Below, in pieces: positions 1 to 7,756 of a DNA stretch of 49,583 bases. The DNA is from Bacillota bacterium. Its GTDB lineage: Bacteria > Bacillota > Clostridia > Christensenellales > Aristaeellaceae. Where the stretch lies: contig JAEWYP010000070.1 in the NCBI GenBank assembly GCA_023395615.1, positions 1 to 49,583 on the forward strand, in the 5' to 3' direction. Numbering within the stretch: position 1 is the stretch's first letter; the number at the start of each line of letters is the position of its first letter. The translations under genes and the position numbers were made by a program. Below the pieces are notes generated by a model that was not told where the DNA came from, searched no databases, and saw nothing but the letters and a program-made list of their open reading frames with translations.

Positions 1-1
1 G

Positions 2-160
2 ACCGACACCATGGGCCGTATGCACAGCGATGCGCAGTTTGCGGGTTCTTCCTCCGTGCCCGCCCACGTGGAAATGATGGGCCTCATCGGCATGGGCAAC
101 AACCCCATGGTTGGCGCGACCGTCGCGTTGGCCGTGGCGATTGAGGAAGCCGGCAAGTAA
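2..160 (+). CDS. GGGtGRT family protein, C-terminal fragment
   Basis: Only the last 52 codons are inside the window, read in frame 2 and ending at TAA 158-160. The visible C-terminus contains HVEMMG, GMGNNPMVG and a run of small residues before EEAGK. From memory this matches the end of the GGGtGRT protein family, a conserved family of unknown function common in Clostridia. The defining GGGtGRT motif lies upstream of the window and cannot be checked. A hairpin terminator follows 20 bases after the stop. A decayed copy of the same 3' end reappears about 1.4 kb downstream, beyond the DUF3800 gene. Confidence 0.65.
   Translation, partial: TDTMGRMHSDAQFAGSSSVPAHVEMMGLIGMGNNPMVGATVALAVAIEEAGK
86..139 (+). 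repeat. Imperfect direct repeat, copy A (intact GGGtGRT 3' end)
   Basis: These 18 in-frame codons of the GGGtGRT gene match positions 1554-1607 at 46 of 54 bases, counted by eye without gaps. Six of the eight differences are G here and A in the second copy, as expected if the second copy is decaying. The two copies bracket the AT-rich DUF3800 island. Confidence 0.75.
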
Positions 161-180
161 GACATCCGTAAATATTCTAT

Positions 181-212
181 AGGGGCATTCGAGAAATCGA
201 ATGCCCCTTACA
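181..212 (+). terminator. Terminator after the GGGtGRT gene
   Basis: An 11-bp perfect stem (181-191 with 198-208) closes the loop AGAAAT and is followed by TTACAT. It ends transcription of the partial gene and separates it from the AT-rich island. The same loop and CATTCG/CGAATG core occur in the terminator at 48049-48080. Confidence 0.75.
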
Positions 213-358
213 TATTCTTCAAGCATCACTTGCTTTATTTAATAAAGGCATTATCATACATCAAGTGGGATGGAGTTAGATGTAAAATAGAAGGTTATTC
301 CATTAATACAGTCGAATAGAATTAAATATCTCTTATGTCACTCAATTTGGAGGTTCAT

Positions 359-1519
359 ATGGAGCGTGTTTATGCTTTCACTGATGAATCTGGTGCATTT
401 GGATGGCACCTTGATAATCCAAGCGTGTCCACTCACCTAATAATAAGTGCAATCATTATTCGTGAAAGCGAATTAATACCGGTTCGAGATAGTGTTGAGT
501 ACATAAGAAAAAAGTACTTTCAGACAGGTGAAATGAAATCATCTACAATTGCAAAAGATCATAGTAGACGAAAACGTATTCTCACAGATTTATTAGAAGT
601 GAATTTCAGCATTTTCTCTGTAGTCATGGATAAATCGAAGTTACTTGATTATAAAGGATTGCGATACAAGCAATCGTTCTACAAATTTATGAACAATATC
701 GTTTATAAGGAGCTTAAGCGCACATTCAAGCAAATCACAATTGTCGCTGACGAAATCGGGGGCAGTGATTACATGCAAAGTTTCTCTAAATATGTTTCAG
801 AACGACAAGACATACCTACATTGCTTAATGATGCTGAATTTAGATTTGAAAATAGTAAGAATGATGTTCTCATTCAATTGGCGGACATGATAAGCGGCTC
901 AATAGCTTTTGATTATGATTTGCATAGAGGTGATGCAACACAAAATTATAGAAAAATTCTTGATAGCAAAATTGTGCAAATCGAATTATATCCAAAAACA
1001 TTTGAAACTTATACAGTAAGTACTAGTAATTTATCCGAGACATATGATAAAGAGATTGCTGAGATTGCTTTAAGACAGGCACTAGTTTTTATTAAGATGT
1101 ATGAAAATGATAACGATCCCGATAGAGTTGAACAAACAATTGTATTGAATTACTTACTATTTAGGTTTATGAATAACGACCTAAGGAGTTATATTCCAAC
1201 AAGAGAATTAATGAATCAACTAAAATATCGTCTTTCCCTCGAAATATCCACTCAGACTTTTAGGACGAAAATTATCGGAAAAATGAGAGATGAGGGAGTA
1301 ATTATAGCAAGCTCCAGCCCAAAAAGGGGCTATAAAATCCCTGCAACCGAAGCGGAATTATATGATTTCATAAATCATGGCACATCGATCATAATTCCAA
1401 TGTTAGAGAGGTTAAAAAAGTGTCGTGATATTGTCAAACTTGGAACAACAAATACGGTTGACCTTTTCTCAAAGACAGAATATTTCAACCTTAAGAAGTA
1501 TTTTGATGATATTTTATAA
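359..1519 (+). CDS. DUF3800 domain protein, probably acquired
   Basis: A 386-residue protein resembling the DUF3800 family, whose function is not established. Seen: an N-terminal FTDESG motif (D9, E10), VADEIGG (D131, E132) and QLADMISG (D176). This spacing of acidic residues is typical of the family and would suit a metal-dependent, RNase H-like fold, which is inference. The last ~110 residues look like a winged-helix segment. The start at 359 is chosen because TTGGAGG at 347-353 sits five bases upstream; an in-frame ATG at 335 has no such site. The gene is far more AT-rich than its neighbours and uses A/T-ending codons throughout. It stands alone between a gene end and a decayed copy of that end, all pointing to transfer. 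A defence or mobile-element role is possible but unsupported by neighbours. Confidence 0.75.
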   Translation: MERVYAFTDESGAFGWHLDNPSVSTHLIISAIIIRESELIPVRDSVEYIRKKYFQTGEMKSSTIAKDHSRRKRILTDLLEVNFSIFSVVMDKSKLLDYKGLRYKQSFYKFMNNIVYKELKRTFKQITIVADEIGGSDYMQSFSKYVSERQDIPTLLNDAEFRFENSKNDVLIQLADMISGSIAFDYDLHRGDATQNYRKILDSKIVQIELYPKTFETYTVSTSNLSETYDKEIAEIALRQALVFIKMYENDNDPDRVEQTIVLNYLLFRFMNNDLRSYIPTRELMNQLKYRLSLEISTQTFRTKIIGKMRDEGVIIASSSPKRGYKIPATEAELYDFINHGTSIIIPMLERLKKCRDIVKLGTTNTVDLFSKTEYFNLKKYFDDIL

Positions 1520-1553
1520 TATGACACATTTTTATGCTTTGTTGCAACCTAAT

Positions 1554-1613
1554 ATCGGCATAACCAACAACCCCATGGTTAGCGCAAGCGTCACGTTGGC
1601 CGTGACGCTATAA
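1554..1613 (+). pseudogene. Decayed copy of the GGGtGRT 3' end
   Basis: Positions 1554-1607 align in frame with the end of the GGGtGRT gene (86-139): TNNPMVSASVTLAV against GNNPMVGATVALAV. The fragment then reaches a premature TAA at 1611-1613. No start codon or ribosome site belongs to it, and sequence immediately upstream (before about 1551) shows no similarity to the gene. It is best read as a remnant left when the DUF3800 island was inserted, or when the gene end was replaced. Confidence 0.65.
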
Positions 1614-1631
1614 GTGTCGGTTATTTACCAA

Positions 1632-1665
1632 CGCAACCGCCTTTGTGCAGTTGCGCCGGTTTTTC
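1632..1665 (+). terminator. Weak hairpin with T-run
   Basis: A 6-bp stem CGCAAC/GTTGCG (1632-1637 with 1650-1655) is followed by CCGGTTTTT. It may stop readthrough from the AT-rich island into the LysE-type gene. Confidence 0.35.
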
Positions 1666-1694
1666 TGTAAATAATCCTCCAAATCGTTTGCGGA

Positions 1695-1723
1695 TTGTAT
1701 CCCCGTCGCTCGAATGGTATACT
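1695..1723 (+). promoter_or_regulatory. Sigma-70-type promoter of the LysE-type gene
   Basis: TTGTAT (1695-1700) and TATACT (1718-1723) are separated by 17 bases, about 35 bases before the LysE-family start codon. Confidence 0.6.
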
Positions 1724-1757
1724 GGATACAATATTATCTGCCCGGAGGTGCGTCTGC

Positions 1758-2384
1758 ATGGCGGCGATCTTTTTTTCCTCGGTTGCGTTGGCTTTTTCAG
1801 GGTCCGTCATGCCGGGGCCGCTTCTGACCTATACCATCCAGCAGGCGCTGAAGAATGGCTCCAAGTCCGGCTTTTTGATTATCCTCGGCCACGCGCTGCT
1901 GGAGTTTTTACTGGTAGTGCTGATTTTTATGGGGTTTGATACGCTGCTCAAGTCGAATGCGGCGCAGATTGTGATTGGTCTGGTCGGAGGCGCACTGCTG
2001 GCGGCGATGGGAGCGCAGATGCTGTATAGCGCCGCGCGGAATCGACTGAAAATTGAAACGGATGGACAGGGCGGCTCGAAAAGCCTGGTGCTTTCCGGGG
2101 TGCTCATCAGCGCCGTGAACCCATATTTTCTGATCTGGTGGGCGATCATCGGGCTGGGTTTTTTACTGAACGCCTATCAAACGTTCGGGATCCCGGGCGT
2201 CGCCGCGTTTTACGTGGGGCATATTACGACGGATTTTTTCTGGTATGGCGGCATCTCAACACTGATCGGCAAAACGCGCAGGTTTATCAACCTGAACGTG
2301 TATCGCGTGCTGGTCGGGGTGCTTGGAGGGATGCTGATGTACTTCGGTATCACGTTCTTTGTGAAGGCCATTCAATCCATGTAA
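1758..2384 (+). CDS. LysE family exporter
   Basis: A 208-residue inner-membrane protein with about six hydrophobic segments. It has the family's N-terminal signature: an FSGSVMPGPLL stretch followed by a polar IQQALKNG loop. LysE/RhtB proteins export amino acids and related small molecules by proton exchange; the substrate here cannot be told. The length is normal for the family. ATG at 1758 is chosen because GGAGGT (1744-1749) lies eight bases upstream, while an earlier in-frame start at 1695 falls inside the -35 box of its own promoter. It appears to be transcribed alone, 128 bases before the HTH gene. Confidence 0.85.
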   Translation: MAAIFFSSVALAFSGSVMPGPLLTYTIQQALKNGSKSGFLIILGHALLEFLLVVLIFMGFDTLLKSNAAQIVIGLVGGALLAAMGAQMLYSAARNRLKIETDGQGGSKSLVLSGVLISAVNPYFLIWWAIIGLGFLLNAYQTFGIPGVAAFYVGHITTDFFWYGGISTLIGKTRRFINLNVYRVLVGVLGGMLMYFGITFFVKAIQSM

Positions 2385-2512
2385 GAGTATTGCGGTCGAA
2401 CAAAGCCCATCCGATGGAAAAATGCGATGGTGGAGGGGCGAACTCTACGGACCGTGGATTGATATTTCCCGGCAGGGCGGGTAAGATAGACCTTGTTTGG
2501 GGGTGATACCGC

Positions 2513-3115
2513 ATGGATTGCGGCAAAGTGGGCGCGCTGCTGTACCGATTGCGAAAAGAAACGGGCATGACGCAGAAACAGGTGGCCGACCGGCTGAATA
2601 TCAGCAATAAAACAATCTCCAAGTGGGAACGCGGGCTGGGATGCCCGGATGTAAGCCTGCTGGGGGAATTATCCGGGTTGTTTCAGGTGAATATCGAAAA
2701 AATCCTGAACGGGGCAATAGAAACCAATGGTTTGGAAGCAGGTAACCTGCGGCGGATCAAGTTTTACGCCTGCACGGTTTGCGGAAACATTATCAGCAAT
2801 ACGGGGAACGCGGAAATATCCTGTTGCGGCCGCAGGCTGACGGCGCTGACCGCCAAACCGGCGGACGAAGCGCATGCCGTGGCGATCGAGGATACCGACG
2901 GATCGACGTATGTCACATTTCAACATGAAATGATGAAGGAACATTTTATCTCCTTCGTTGCCTATATCCGCAACGACAGACTACTGTTTGTGAAACTGTA
3001 TCCCGAGCAGGAAGCCTCCGTGATCCTGCCGGATACCAATGCCGCCGCGCTGCTGCGCAAACACTGTGGAGGGCTGTATTATTACTGCACCCGGCACGGG
3101 TTGTATAAACTGTGA
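2513..3115 (+). CDS. XRE regulator fused to a desulfoferrodoxin-like (superoxide reductase) module
   Basis: A 200-residue protein with three visible parts. Residues 7-62 form an XRE-type helix-turn-helix (MTQKQVADRLNIS, ISKWERG). Residues 85-106 carry C87-x2-C90-x13-C104-C105, the rubredoxin-like Fe(Cys)4 pattern of desulforedoxin. Residues 115-200 resemble the superoxide reductase domain and keep all expected ligands of its His4-Cys iron site: H121, H138, H144, C192 and H195, the last two in CTRHGLY. This suggests a DNA-binding protein that senses superoxide or redox state, or iron, through the iron sites; that role is inference. Family members with this architecture are, to my knowledge, annotated only as regulators. 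The short GIY-YIG-like and DUF2087 genes follow on the same strand and may be co-transcribed. Confidence 0.85.
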   Translation: MDCGKVGALLYRLRKETGMTQKQVADRLNISNKTISKWERGLGCPDVSLLGELSGLFQVNIEKILNGAIETNGLEAGNLRRIKFYACTVCGNIISNTGNAEISCCGRRLTALTAKPADEAHAVAIEDTDGSTYVTFQHEMMKEHFISFVAYIRNDRLLFVKLYPEQEASVILPDTNAAALLRKHCGGLYYYCTRHGLYKL

Positions 3116-3140
3116 CTTTAAGGACAGGGTAAGTGAGCAT

Positions 3141-3470
3141 ATGGACGCTGCAAAGAAACGGGAATTACGAAACGCCTACAAGGAACAACCGATCATGGGC
3201 GGCATCTATCGGGTGCAATGCGAGGGCAACCAGCGCGCGTGGATACGATCCGCAAGGAATCTGGAGGGTCAGCGGAATAAGTACGAGTTTGCGATGTCGA
3301 TCCACTCCTGTCCGGAGCCGGGGATGCGCGCCGAATGGGAACAATACGGCGAAGCGTCGTTTTCCTTTACGGTTCTGGAAACACTGGCCAAAAAGGAAAC
3401 CCAGACGGAGCAGGAATATCTGGAGGACCTGGGCGTGCTGCTGAATATGTGGACGGAGAAGCAACCGTGA
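3141..3470 (+). CDS. GIY-YIG-like small protein
   Basis: A 109-residue protein resembling a clostridial branch of the GIY-YIG nuclease family. The GIY half is visible as MGGIYRV near residue 20. The YIG half appears as AWIRSARNLEG, so the second tyrosine and glycine are not conserved. The C-terminal part has the usual pattern EWEQYGEASFSFTVLE and a final EDLGVLLNMW helix. Loss of key residues makes nuclease activity doubtful. ATG 3141 is used because upstream in-frame sequence runs into the preceding gene and codes for nothing family-like. It lies 25 bases after the HTH gene and 28 before the DUF2087 gene, so the three probably form one operon. Confidence 0.7.
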   Translation: MDAAKKRELRNAYKEQPIMGGIYRVQCEGNQRAWIRSARNLEGQRNKYEFAMSIHSCPEPGMRAEWEQYGEASFSFTVLETLAKKETQTEQEYLEDLGVLLNMWTEKQP

Positions 3471-3498
3471 TCTGACGGGAGAACGAGGGGATGACACA

Positions 3499-3819
3499 AT
3501 GGAACAGACGGTTGGAATTTCACAGTTCCTCAACGATGAAGGGAGAATACTGAAACTGCCGCGCAGGCAGGCGGCGCGGTATGCGGTGCTTGCCTATCTG
3601 GCCGGGCATTTTGAACAGGACCGCATCTATGAAGAGTGGGAAGTGAACGCGCTGTGCGGCGCGTGGCACACATTCGGCGATTATTTTCTCCTTCGCCGCG
3701 AGTTGGTGGAAAGCGGTCTGCTGTGCCGGAAAAGAGACGGTTCCGCTTACTGGAAGGCAACGACCGACGCGAAGCCGGAACCTAATCCCTGCGAGGGGGA
3801 GGCGTCCTGCCACGAGTAA
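3499..3819 (+). CDS. DUF2087 domain protein
   Basis: A 106-residue protein whose central part matches the DUF2087 pattern: LPRRQAARYAVLAYLAGHF, then a DRIYEEWEVN helix and LRRELVESGLLCR, ending in a YWK motif. The domain is predicted to be a small winged-helix-like module often linked to transcription or repair proteins, but its function is unknown. It is the third gene in a same-strand run after the XRE/desulfoferrodoxin and GIY-YIG-like genes. The start is preceded by a GGGGATGACACA stretch, a modest ribosome site. No strong terminator of its own is seen; the hairpin at 3925-3971 lies beyond it. Confidence 0.8.
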   Translation: MEQTVGISQFLNDEGRILKLPRRQAARYAVLAYLAGHFEQDRIYEEWEVNALCGAWHTFGDYFLLRRELVESGLLCRKRDGSAYWKATTDAKPEPNPCEGEASCHE

Positions 3820-3924
3820 TAATCTTCGCGCAGGCCTCGGAAGAAAATCCGAATGCTAGCCTGCATCCGGGGCGATGAATGCGTTAATAAAAACGTTCAG
3901 TTTTACGAAGCATATTATAAAACA

Positions 3925-3971
3925 GACAGACAGGCCGCAAACGGATTTGTTCCGCTTGCGGCCTGTCTGTC
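3925..3971 (-). terminator. Terminator of the tldD-pmbA operon
   Basis: A 21-bp stem (3925-3945 with 3951-3971, one mismatch) and a 5-base loop lie just beyond the pmbA stop. On the reverse strand they are followed by TGTTTTATAA, a usable U-tract. The hairpin may also stop transcription coming from the DUF2087 gene. Confidence 0.8.
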
Positions 3972-4011
3972 GGGATTGTGGTGGCTGATTGCTGTATCGA
4001 CGGCTTGGGTA

Positions 4012-5355
4012 TTATTCTTCCGCTTTTCCCGCCACGCTCAGCGTGCCTACGTCCAAACTGGGGGAGCCGATGCCGCCCGAAGGGAAGCGAAGGTCGCTGC
4101 CAACGGTGCGAACGTTCTTCATCATTTCAAAAAAGTTGCCCGCAACGGTAACCTGTTCCACAGGCCGTTCCCGCCTGCCGTTGCGTACGGTGTAGCCCTT
4201 CGAGAGCAGGGAGAAATCCCCGCTGATCGCGTTAGCTCCGGCGTGCAGCCCTTCCACCTCGGTGATCACCAGTCCGTCGCCCATGTCGGCAAGCATCGCA
4301 TCGAAGGGTTTGTCGCCCGGCTCGATGTAGAAGTTGGTGGGAGATACGAACACGGAGGTAGCGTAACCCAACTTGCTTGCGTTGCCGGTGGAGGGCACAC
4401 CATCCTTGTGCGCTGTTTTCAGGTTGTGCAGAAAGGTCTTGAACACGCCGTGTTCCACGACTGTATGCCGGGCGCTTGGCACGCCTTCCGCATCGAAGGG
4501 GCGGCTGGCAAAACCGTCTTCGCGCAGCGGATCATCTACGATCGTAACGCAGTCGGCCGCAATGGCCTGTCCCAGTTTCCCTTTTAACAGAGAAAGTTCC
4601 TTCTGGGCGCTTTCCGCCGAGAAAGCCCCGGAGAACACACCCAGCAGATCGGTCATCGCCAGATTCTGGATCATCACGCGATACGAACCGGAAGGGACGG
4701 GCGACGCGTTCAGCGCGTCCACGGCAAGTTTTGCGGCTTCTCTGGCAAGCTGCTCGGCGTTCAGCGCGGAAAAATCCCGCTCGAAACGGATCTCCATTCC
4801 GGTCGCCGTGCTTTCACCGTCGCGCGCGATGGGCTGCAGGTAAGCGCCGCATACGCTTTCGGCGTATTGCTTATCCATGCCGTAGGTGTTTACGATTCGC
4901 ACCCGAACGTTGCCGGTAAACACCGTGTCATGGCCTACCTGGGTCACACGGGGATCGTAGGCTTTGGCCTGCCGCTCCATTTCCAGAGCGAAGGCCAGCT
5001 TTTCTTCCGCGGGGGCGTCGTTGCCGGTCAATTTCATCTGAGCGACCGGCTCGGTTCCATCATAAATAAAAGGCTCGGTAGGGTCCTCGCAAAGCGTGGC
5101 GCTGTCCAGCGCGCCCTGCACCAGCCAGCTGACCGCGTCGTCGTCAAAAGCTTCGGTGGAAGAGTAGCCCATATGCCCGCCGTATAAACCGCGGAACCCC
5201 AAGCCCCGCGTAACATGCGAAGAGTATTGAGTAATTTCCTGGTTCATCGCCACGGCGGTAAAGCTTTCGTTCTCCGTAAGATAGGCTTCCGCCACGGCAA
5301 AGCCGGCAGCACGCGCTTCCTCAAATAACTTCCGGATAAAATCGTCTATGATCAT
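4012..5355 (-). CDS. pmbA: TldD/PmbA family metallopeptidase subunit, PmbA-like
   Basis: A 447-residue protein of the PmbA (TldE) side of the TldD/PmbA family. It lacks the HExxxH zinc motif, as PmbA proteins do, and ends with the family's GNFFEMM and FPSGGIGSP motifs. In E. coli the TldD/TldE heterodimer is a cytoplasmic protease that degrades unfolded peptides and matures microcin B17 and CcdA. Start 5355 (MIIDDF) is chosen because AGGAGTG lies eight bases upstream. An ATG at 5418 directly abutting the tldD stop would add 21 residues of low-complexity sequence without a ribosome site. The partner tldD is immediately upstream and the two certainly form an operon. Confidence 0.9.
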   Translation of the reverse strand: MIIDDFIRKLFEEARAAGFAVAEAYLTENESFTAVAMNQEITQYSSHVTRGLGFRGLYGGHMGYSSTEAFDDDAVSWLVQGALDSATLCEDPTEPFIYDGTEPVAQMKLTGNDAPAEEKLAFALEMERQAKAYDPRVTQVGHDTVFTGNVRVRIVNTYGMDKQYAESVCGAYLQPIARDGESTATGMEIRFERDFSALNAEQLAREAAKLAVDALNASPVPSGSYRVMIQNLAMTDLLGVFSGAFSAESAQKELSLLKGKLGQAIAADCVTIVDDPLREDGFASRPFDAEGVPSARHTVVEHGVFKTFLHNLKTAHKDGVPSTGNASKLGYATSVFVSPTNFYIEPGDKPFDAMLADMGDGLVITEVEGLHAGANAISGDFSLLSKGYTVRNGRRERPVEQVTVAGNFFEMMKNVRTVGSDLRFPSGGIGSPSLDVGTLSVAGKAEE

Positions 5356-5418
5356 CGGTTTCACTCCTGATAGGGCGGCGGAAGCCGCCGCCGGGTCGTT
5401 TACTGAATTGTTTTTCAT

Positions 5419-6801
5419 TTACGCGCGTCCGCCAACGGTCATTTGCTTTACGCGAATCATCGGCTGGCCTACGTTCACGGGGATGCTGCCGCTGATACTG
5501 CCGCACATGCCCTGTGCCATTTTCATGTCGCGACCGACACGGTCAATTTGCAGCAGGATATCCGCGCCCTTGCCGATCAGGCTTGCGCCGCGCACCGGGG
5601 ACACGATTTTTCCGTCCTTGACCAGATAGCCTTCCGACACAGCGAAGTTAAAGATGCCTGTTGCCGGGTCCACCGATCCGCCACCCAGCTTTTTAGCGTA
5701 CAGACCATCGCCCATCGTGGCGATCATGGCTGCCTCGTCGTCGTTGCCGGCGGCAATGTAGGTATTGCGCATTCGCGACGTGGGGGCGAGCGCGTAGCTC
5801 TGGCGGCGTCCGCTGCCCGTGGGAGCCATCTTCATCCGCTTGGCGTTCAGCTTGTCAATCATGTAGTTTTTAAGAATCCCGTTCTCAATCAACACCAGTC
5901 GGTTGGTAGGCATGCCTTCGTCGTCCACGCGGAGGCTGCCCCACTCGTTGGGGAGGGTGCCGTCGTCGATGGCGGTTACACAATCCGCGGCGATCTTCTG
6001 GCCGAGCTTGTCGCAGAAAACACTCATGCCGAAGGCAACGCTGGTTGCTTCCAGACTGTGGCCGCAGGCTTCGTGGAAGATCACGCCGCCAAAACCGTTA
6101 TCAATCACCACAGGCATTACGCCCGCGGGGCATTCCGGCGCGTGCAGCATCGTAATGGCGGTTTGCGCGGCGTCACGACCGACCTGCGTGGGATCCACCC
6201 GGTCGGTAAACAGCTCGTAACCCATCAGCGCGCCGGGCGCTTCGTGGCCCTGCTGCTTTTCCTTACCGTCGCTCGCGATGGCAACGCAAGCCATGCGAAG
6301 GCGCACCCGGGTATCCTCCACATAAAGGCCCTCGCTGTTGACGATGGTTACTTCCTGCTCGCTGTCCGAAAGGGAGCAGCTTACCTGTTCGATCTCTGCA
6401 CTCACGGCGCGTGCGGCGGCGTCCGCCTGGCGGAGATATTCCACCTTTCGCTTTCCCGCCACATCGGATGGATGCTGCAGGCAGACAAACGGCGCGGGTA
6501 ATTGCGGCGATGCCAGCGGCGGCGCAGTCCGCACGCTGCCGCCATCCGCCACGGCGGAGGCGGCCTGCCGAGCGCAACGCAGCAACCCCTGCGGGTCGGT
6601 ATCGTTCGTATAGGCGTACACGGCGTTCAGTCCGTGAAACACGCGAATACCCGCGCCGTGCGCACGGTTGGAATTGACGGTTTCCACATGCCCGCCAAGA
6701 AGCTGAATGGCATGGGTGCGGTTATCTTCCAGGAATATTTCGGCGAAATCTCCGCCAGTGGATAGCGCGGCGTCCAATACGCCGCGAAGCGAGTCCTTCA
6801 T
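5419..6801 (-). CDS. tldD: TldD metallopeptidase
   Basis: A 460-residue protein with the catalytic zinc motif HEACGH (H243, E244, H248) following GFGGVIF, and the C-terminal MCGSISG...NVGQP segment that carries the conserved cysteine region of TldD. It is the active subunit of the TldD/PmbA protease, which threads and cuts unstructured peptides in the cytoplasm. The start has AGGAGG nine bases upstream. pmbA follows within 63 bases. No modified-peptide precursor gene is visible next to it, so a housekeeping role is more likely here than peptide antibiotic maturation. Confidence 0.92.
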   Translation of the reverse strand: MKDSLRGVLDAALSTGGDFAEIFLEDNRTHAIQLLGGHVETVNSNRAHGAGIRVFHGLNAVYAYTNDTDPQGLLRCARQAASAVADGGSVRTAPPLASPQLPAPFVCLQHPSDVAGKRKVEYLRQADAAARAVSAEIEQVSCSLSDSEQEVTIVNSEGLYVEDTRVRLRMACVAIASDGKEKQQGHEAPGALMGYELFTDRVDPTQVGRDAAQTAITMLHAPECPAGVMPVVIDNGFGGVIFHEACGHSLEATSVAFGMSVFCDKLGQKIAADCVTAIDDGTLPNEWGSLRVDDEGMPTNRLVLIENGILKNYMIDKLNAKRMKMAPTGSGRRQSYALAPTSRMRNTYIAAGNDDEAAMIATMGDGLYAKKLGGGSVDPATGIFNFAVSEGYLVKDGKIVSPVRGASLIGKGADILLQIDRVGRDMKMAQGMCGSISGSIPVNVGQPMIRVKQMTVGGRA

Positions 6802-6827
6802 TCGGTACTGCCTCCTGTGTAATGTAT

Positions 6828-7475
6828 TTATCGAAGAATTTCGGTCAGATCAGCGTCCGCAAGCGTTTCCACCCGATAGGTGGCACGGGGGTTTTTCGCG
6901 GCAGACCCTACGCCAAGCGCCTTCATCCCGCCTGCCAGCGCGGCCTCAATGCCCGCGTCGGCGTCCTCCACAACAAGGCATTCGGCGGGCGGAAGTTGTA
7001 ATAGTTTTGCGGCCAGCAGAAAAACTTCCGGATGGGGTTTGCTGTGGGTAATCTGGTTGCCGTCCGATACGGCGTCAAACGCATTGCTCAAGCCGATCTG
7101 GCGAAGGATGATCGGCGTATTGCGACTGGAAGAGCCGATGGCGACCCGGATTCCTTTCGCCTTTAACGCGTTGATCACTTCAAGCGCACCCGGCAGAATG
7201 TCTTCTGGGGTCAGGGCGTTGATCAGATCCACGTAATAACGGTTCTTGCGGGCGGCCATTTCTTCTTTTTGCGCTTCCGTATAGGGCTTCCCGGCACGTT
7301 CCAGGATGATGGACAGGCTATCCATACGGCTGACGCCTCGAAGCCGTTCGTTGATAGAACGGTCAAAATAGATGCCTTCTTCATCTGCCATGCGCTTCCA
7401 TGCTCGGTAATGGCAGTCGTCTGTCGTTACGATGACGCCGTCCAGATCGAAGATCACACCTCGAATCATGAGCAA
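6828..7475 (-). CDS. pgmB: Beta-phosphoglucomutase (HAD superfamily)
   Basis: A 215-residue HAD enzyme that interconverts beta-glucose 1-phosphate and glucose 6-phosphate in maltose or trehalose breakdown. Seen: the nucleophile motif FDLDGVI with second Asp, RLRGVSRMDSL (cap substrate loop), GSSSRN (motif II), HSKPHPEVFL with the lysine, and VVEDADAGIEA with the acidic pair. Length is typical. A TTG start at 7475 has AAAGGA at good spacing; an ATG two codons later (7469) is the alternative and changes little. It lies upstream of tldD on the same strand with a 26-base gap, so it may be transcribed with tldD-pmbA. A TATAAT-like -10 is seen at 7514-7519 (reverse strand). Confidence 0.9.
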   Translation of the reverse strand: MLMIRGVIFDLDGVIVTTDDCHYRAWKRMADEEGIYFDRSINERLRGVSRMDSLSIILERAGKPYTEAQKEEMAARKNRYYVDLINALTPEDILPGALEVINALKAKGIRVAIGSSSRNTPIILRQIGLSNAFDAVSDGNQITHSKPHPEVFLLAAKLLQLPPAECLVVEDADAGIEAALAGGMKALGVGSAAKNPRATYRVETLADADLTEILR

Positions 7476-7668
7476 TCACGTCCTTTCCATGCGCCATAGA
7501 GCGCGACAGAACCATTATAGCATGTCGGGCAGGGAAAATCACCCGGAACGGAGAATCCATAATGAGATTCGCTATTTAGGGCAACCGGCAGGGCGAATCT
7601 GGCATGAAGTGGTCCGGCGTGTACATCGTGAACAAATGGAAGAAATAAACTTTGGTGATTTACACTAT

Positions 7669-7696
7669 TTGCTTTCCGGCAGGAACCCGATATAAT
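7669..7696 (+). promoter_or_regulatory. Promoter of the sugar ABC ATPase gene
   Basis: TTGCTT (7669-7674) and a perfect TATAAT (7691-7696) are 16 bases apart. The leader after it contains a small hairpin (7708-7714 with 7730-7736) just before the AGGGAGG ribosome site. Confidence 0.75.
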
Positions 7697-7756
7697 ATAA
7701 ACATGAATACGGCTTTACCGATGTTTGGCAGCCGTAAAGAATAGGGAGGTTTTTTC

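Noticed and set aside
5356..5418. Extended N-terminus of PmbA starting directly at the tldD stop
   Set aside because: It adds a low-complexity Ala/Ser segment without a ribosome site, while AGGAGTG precedes the internal ATG at 5355.
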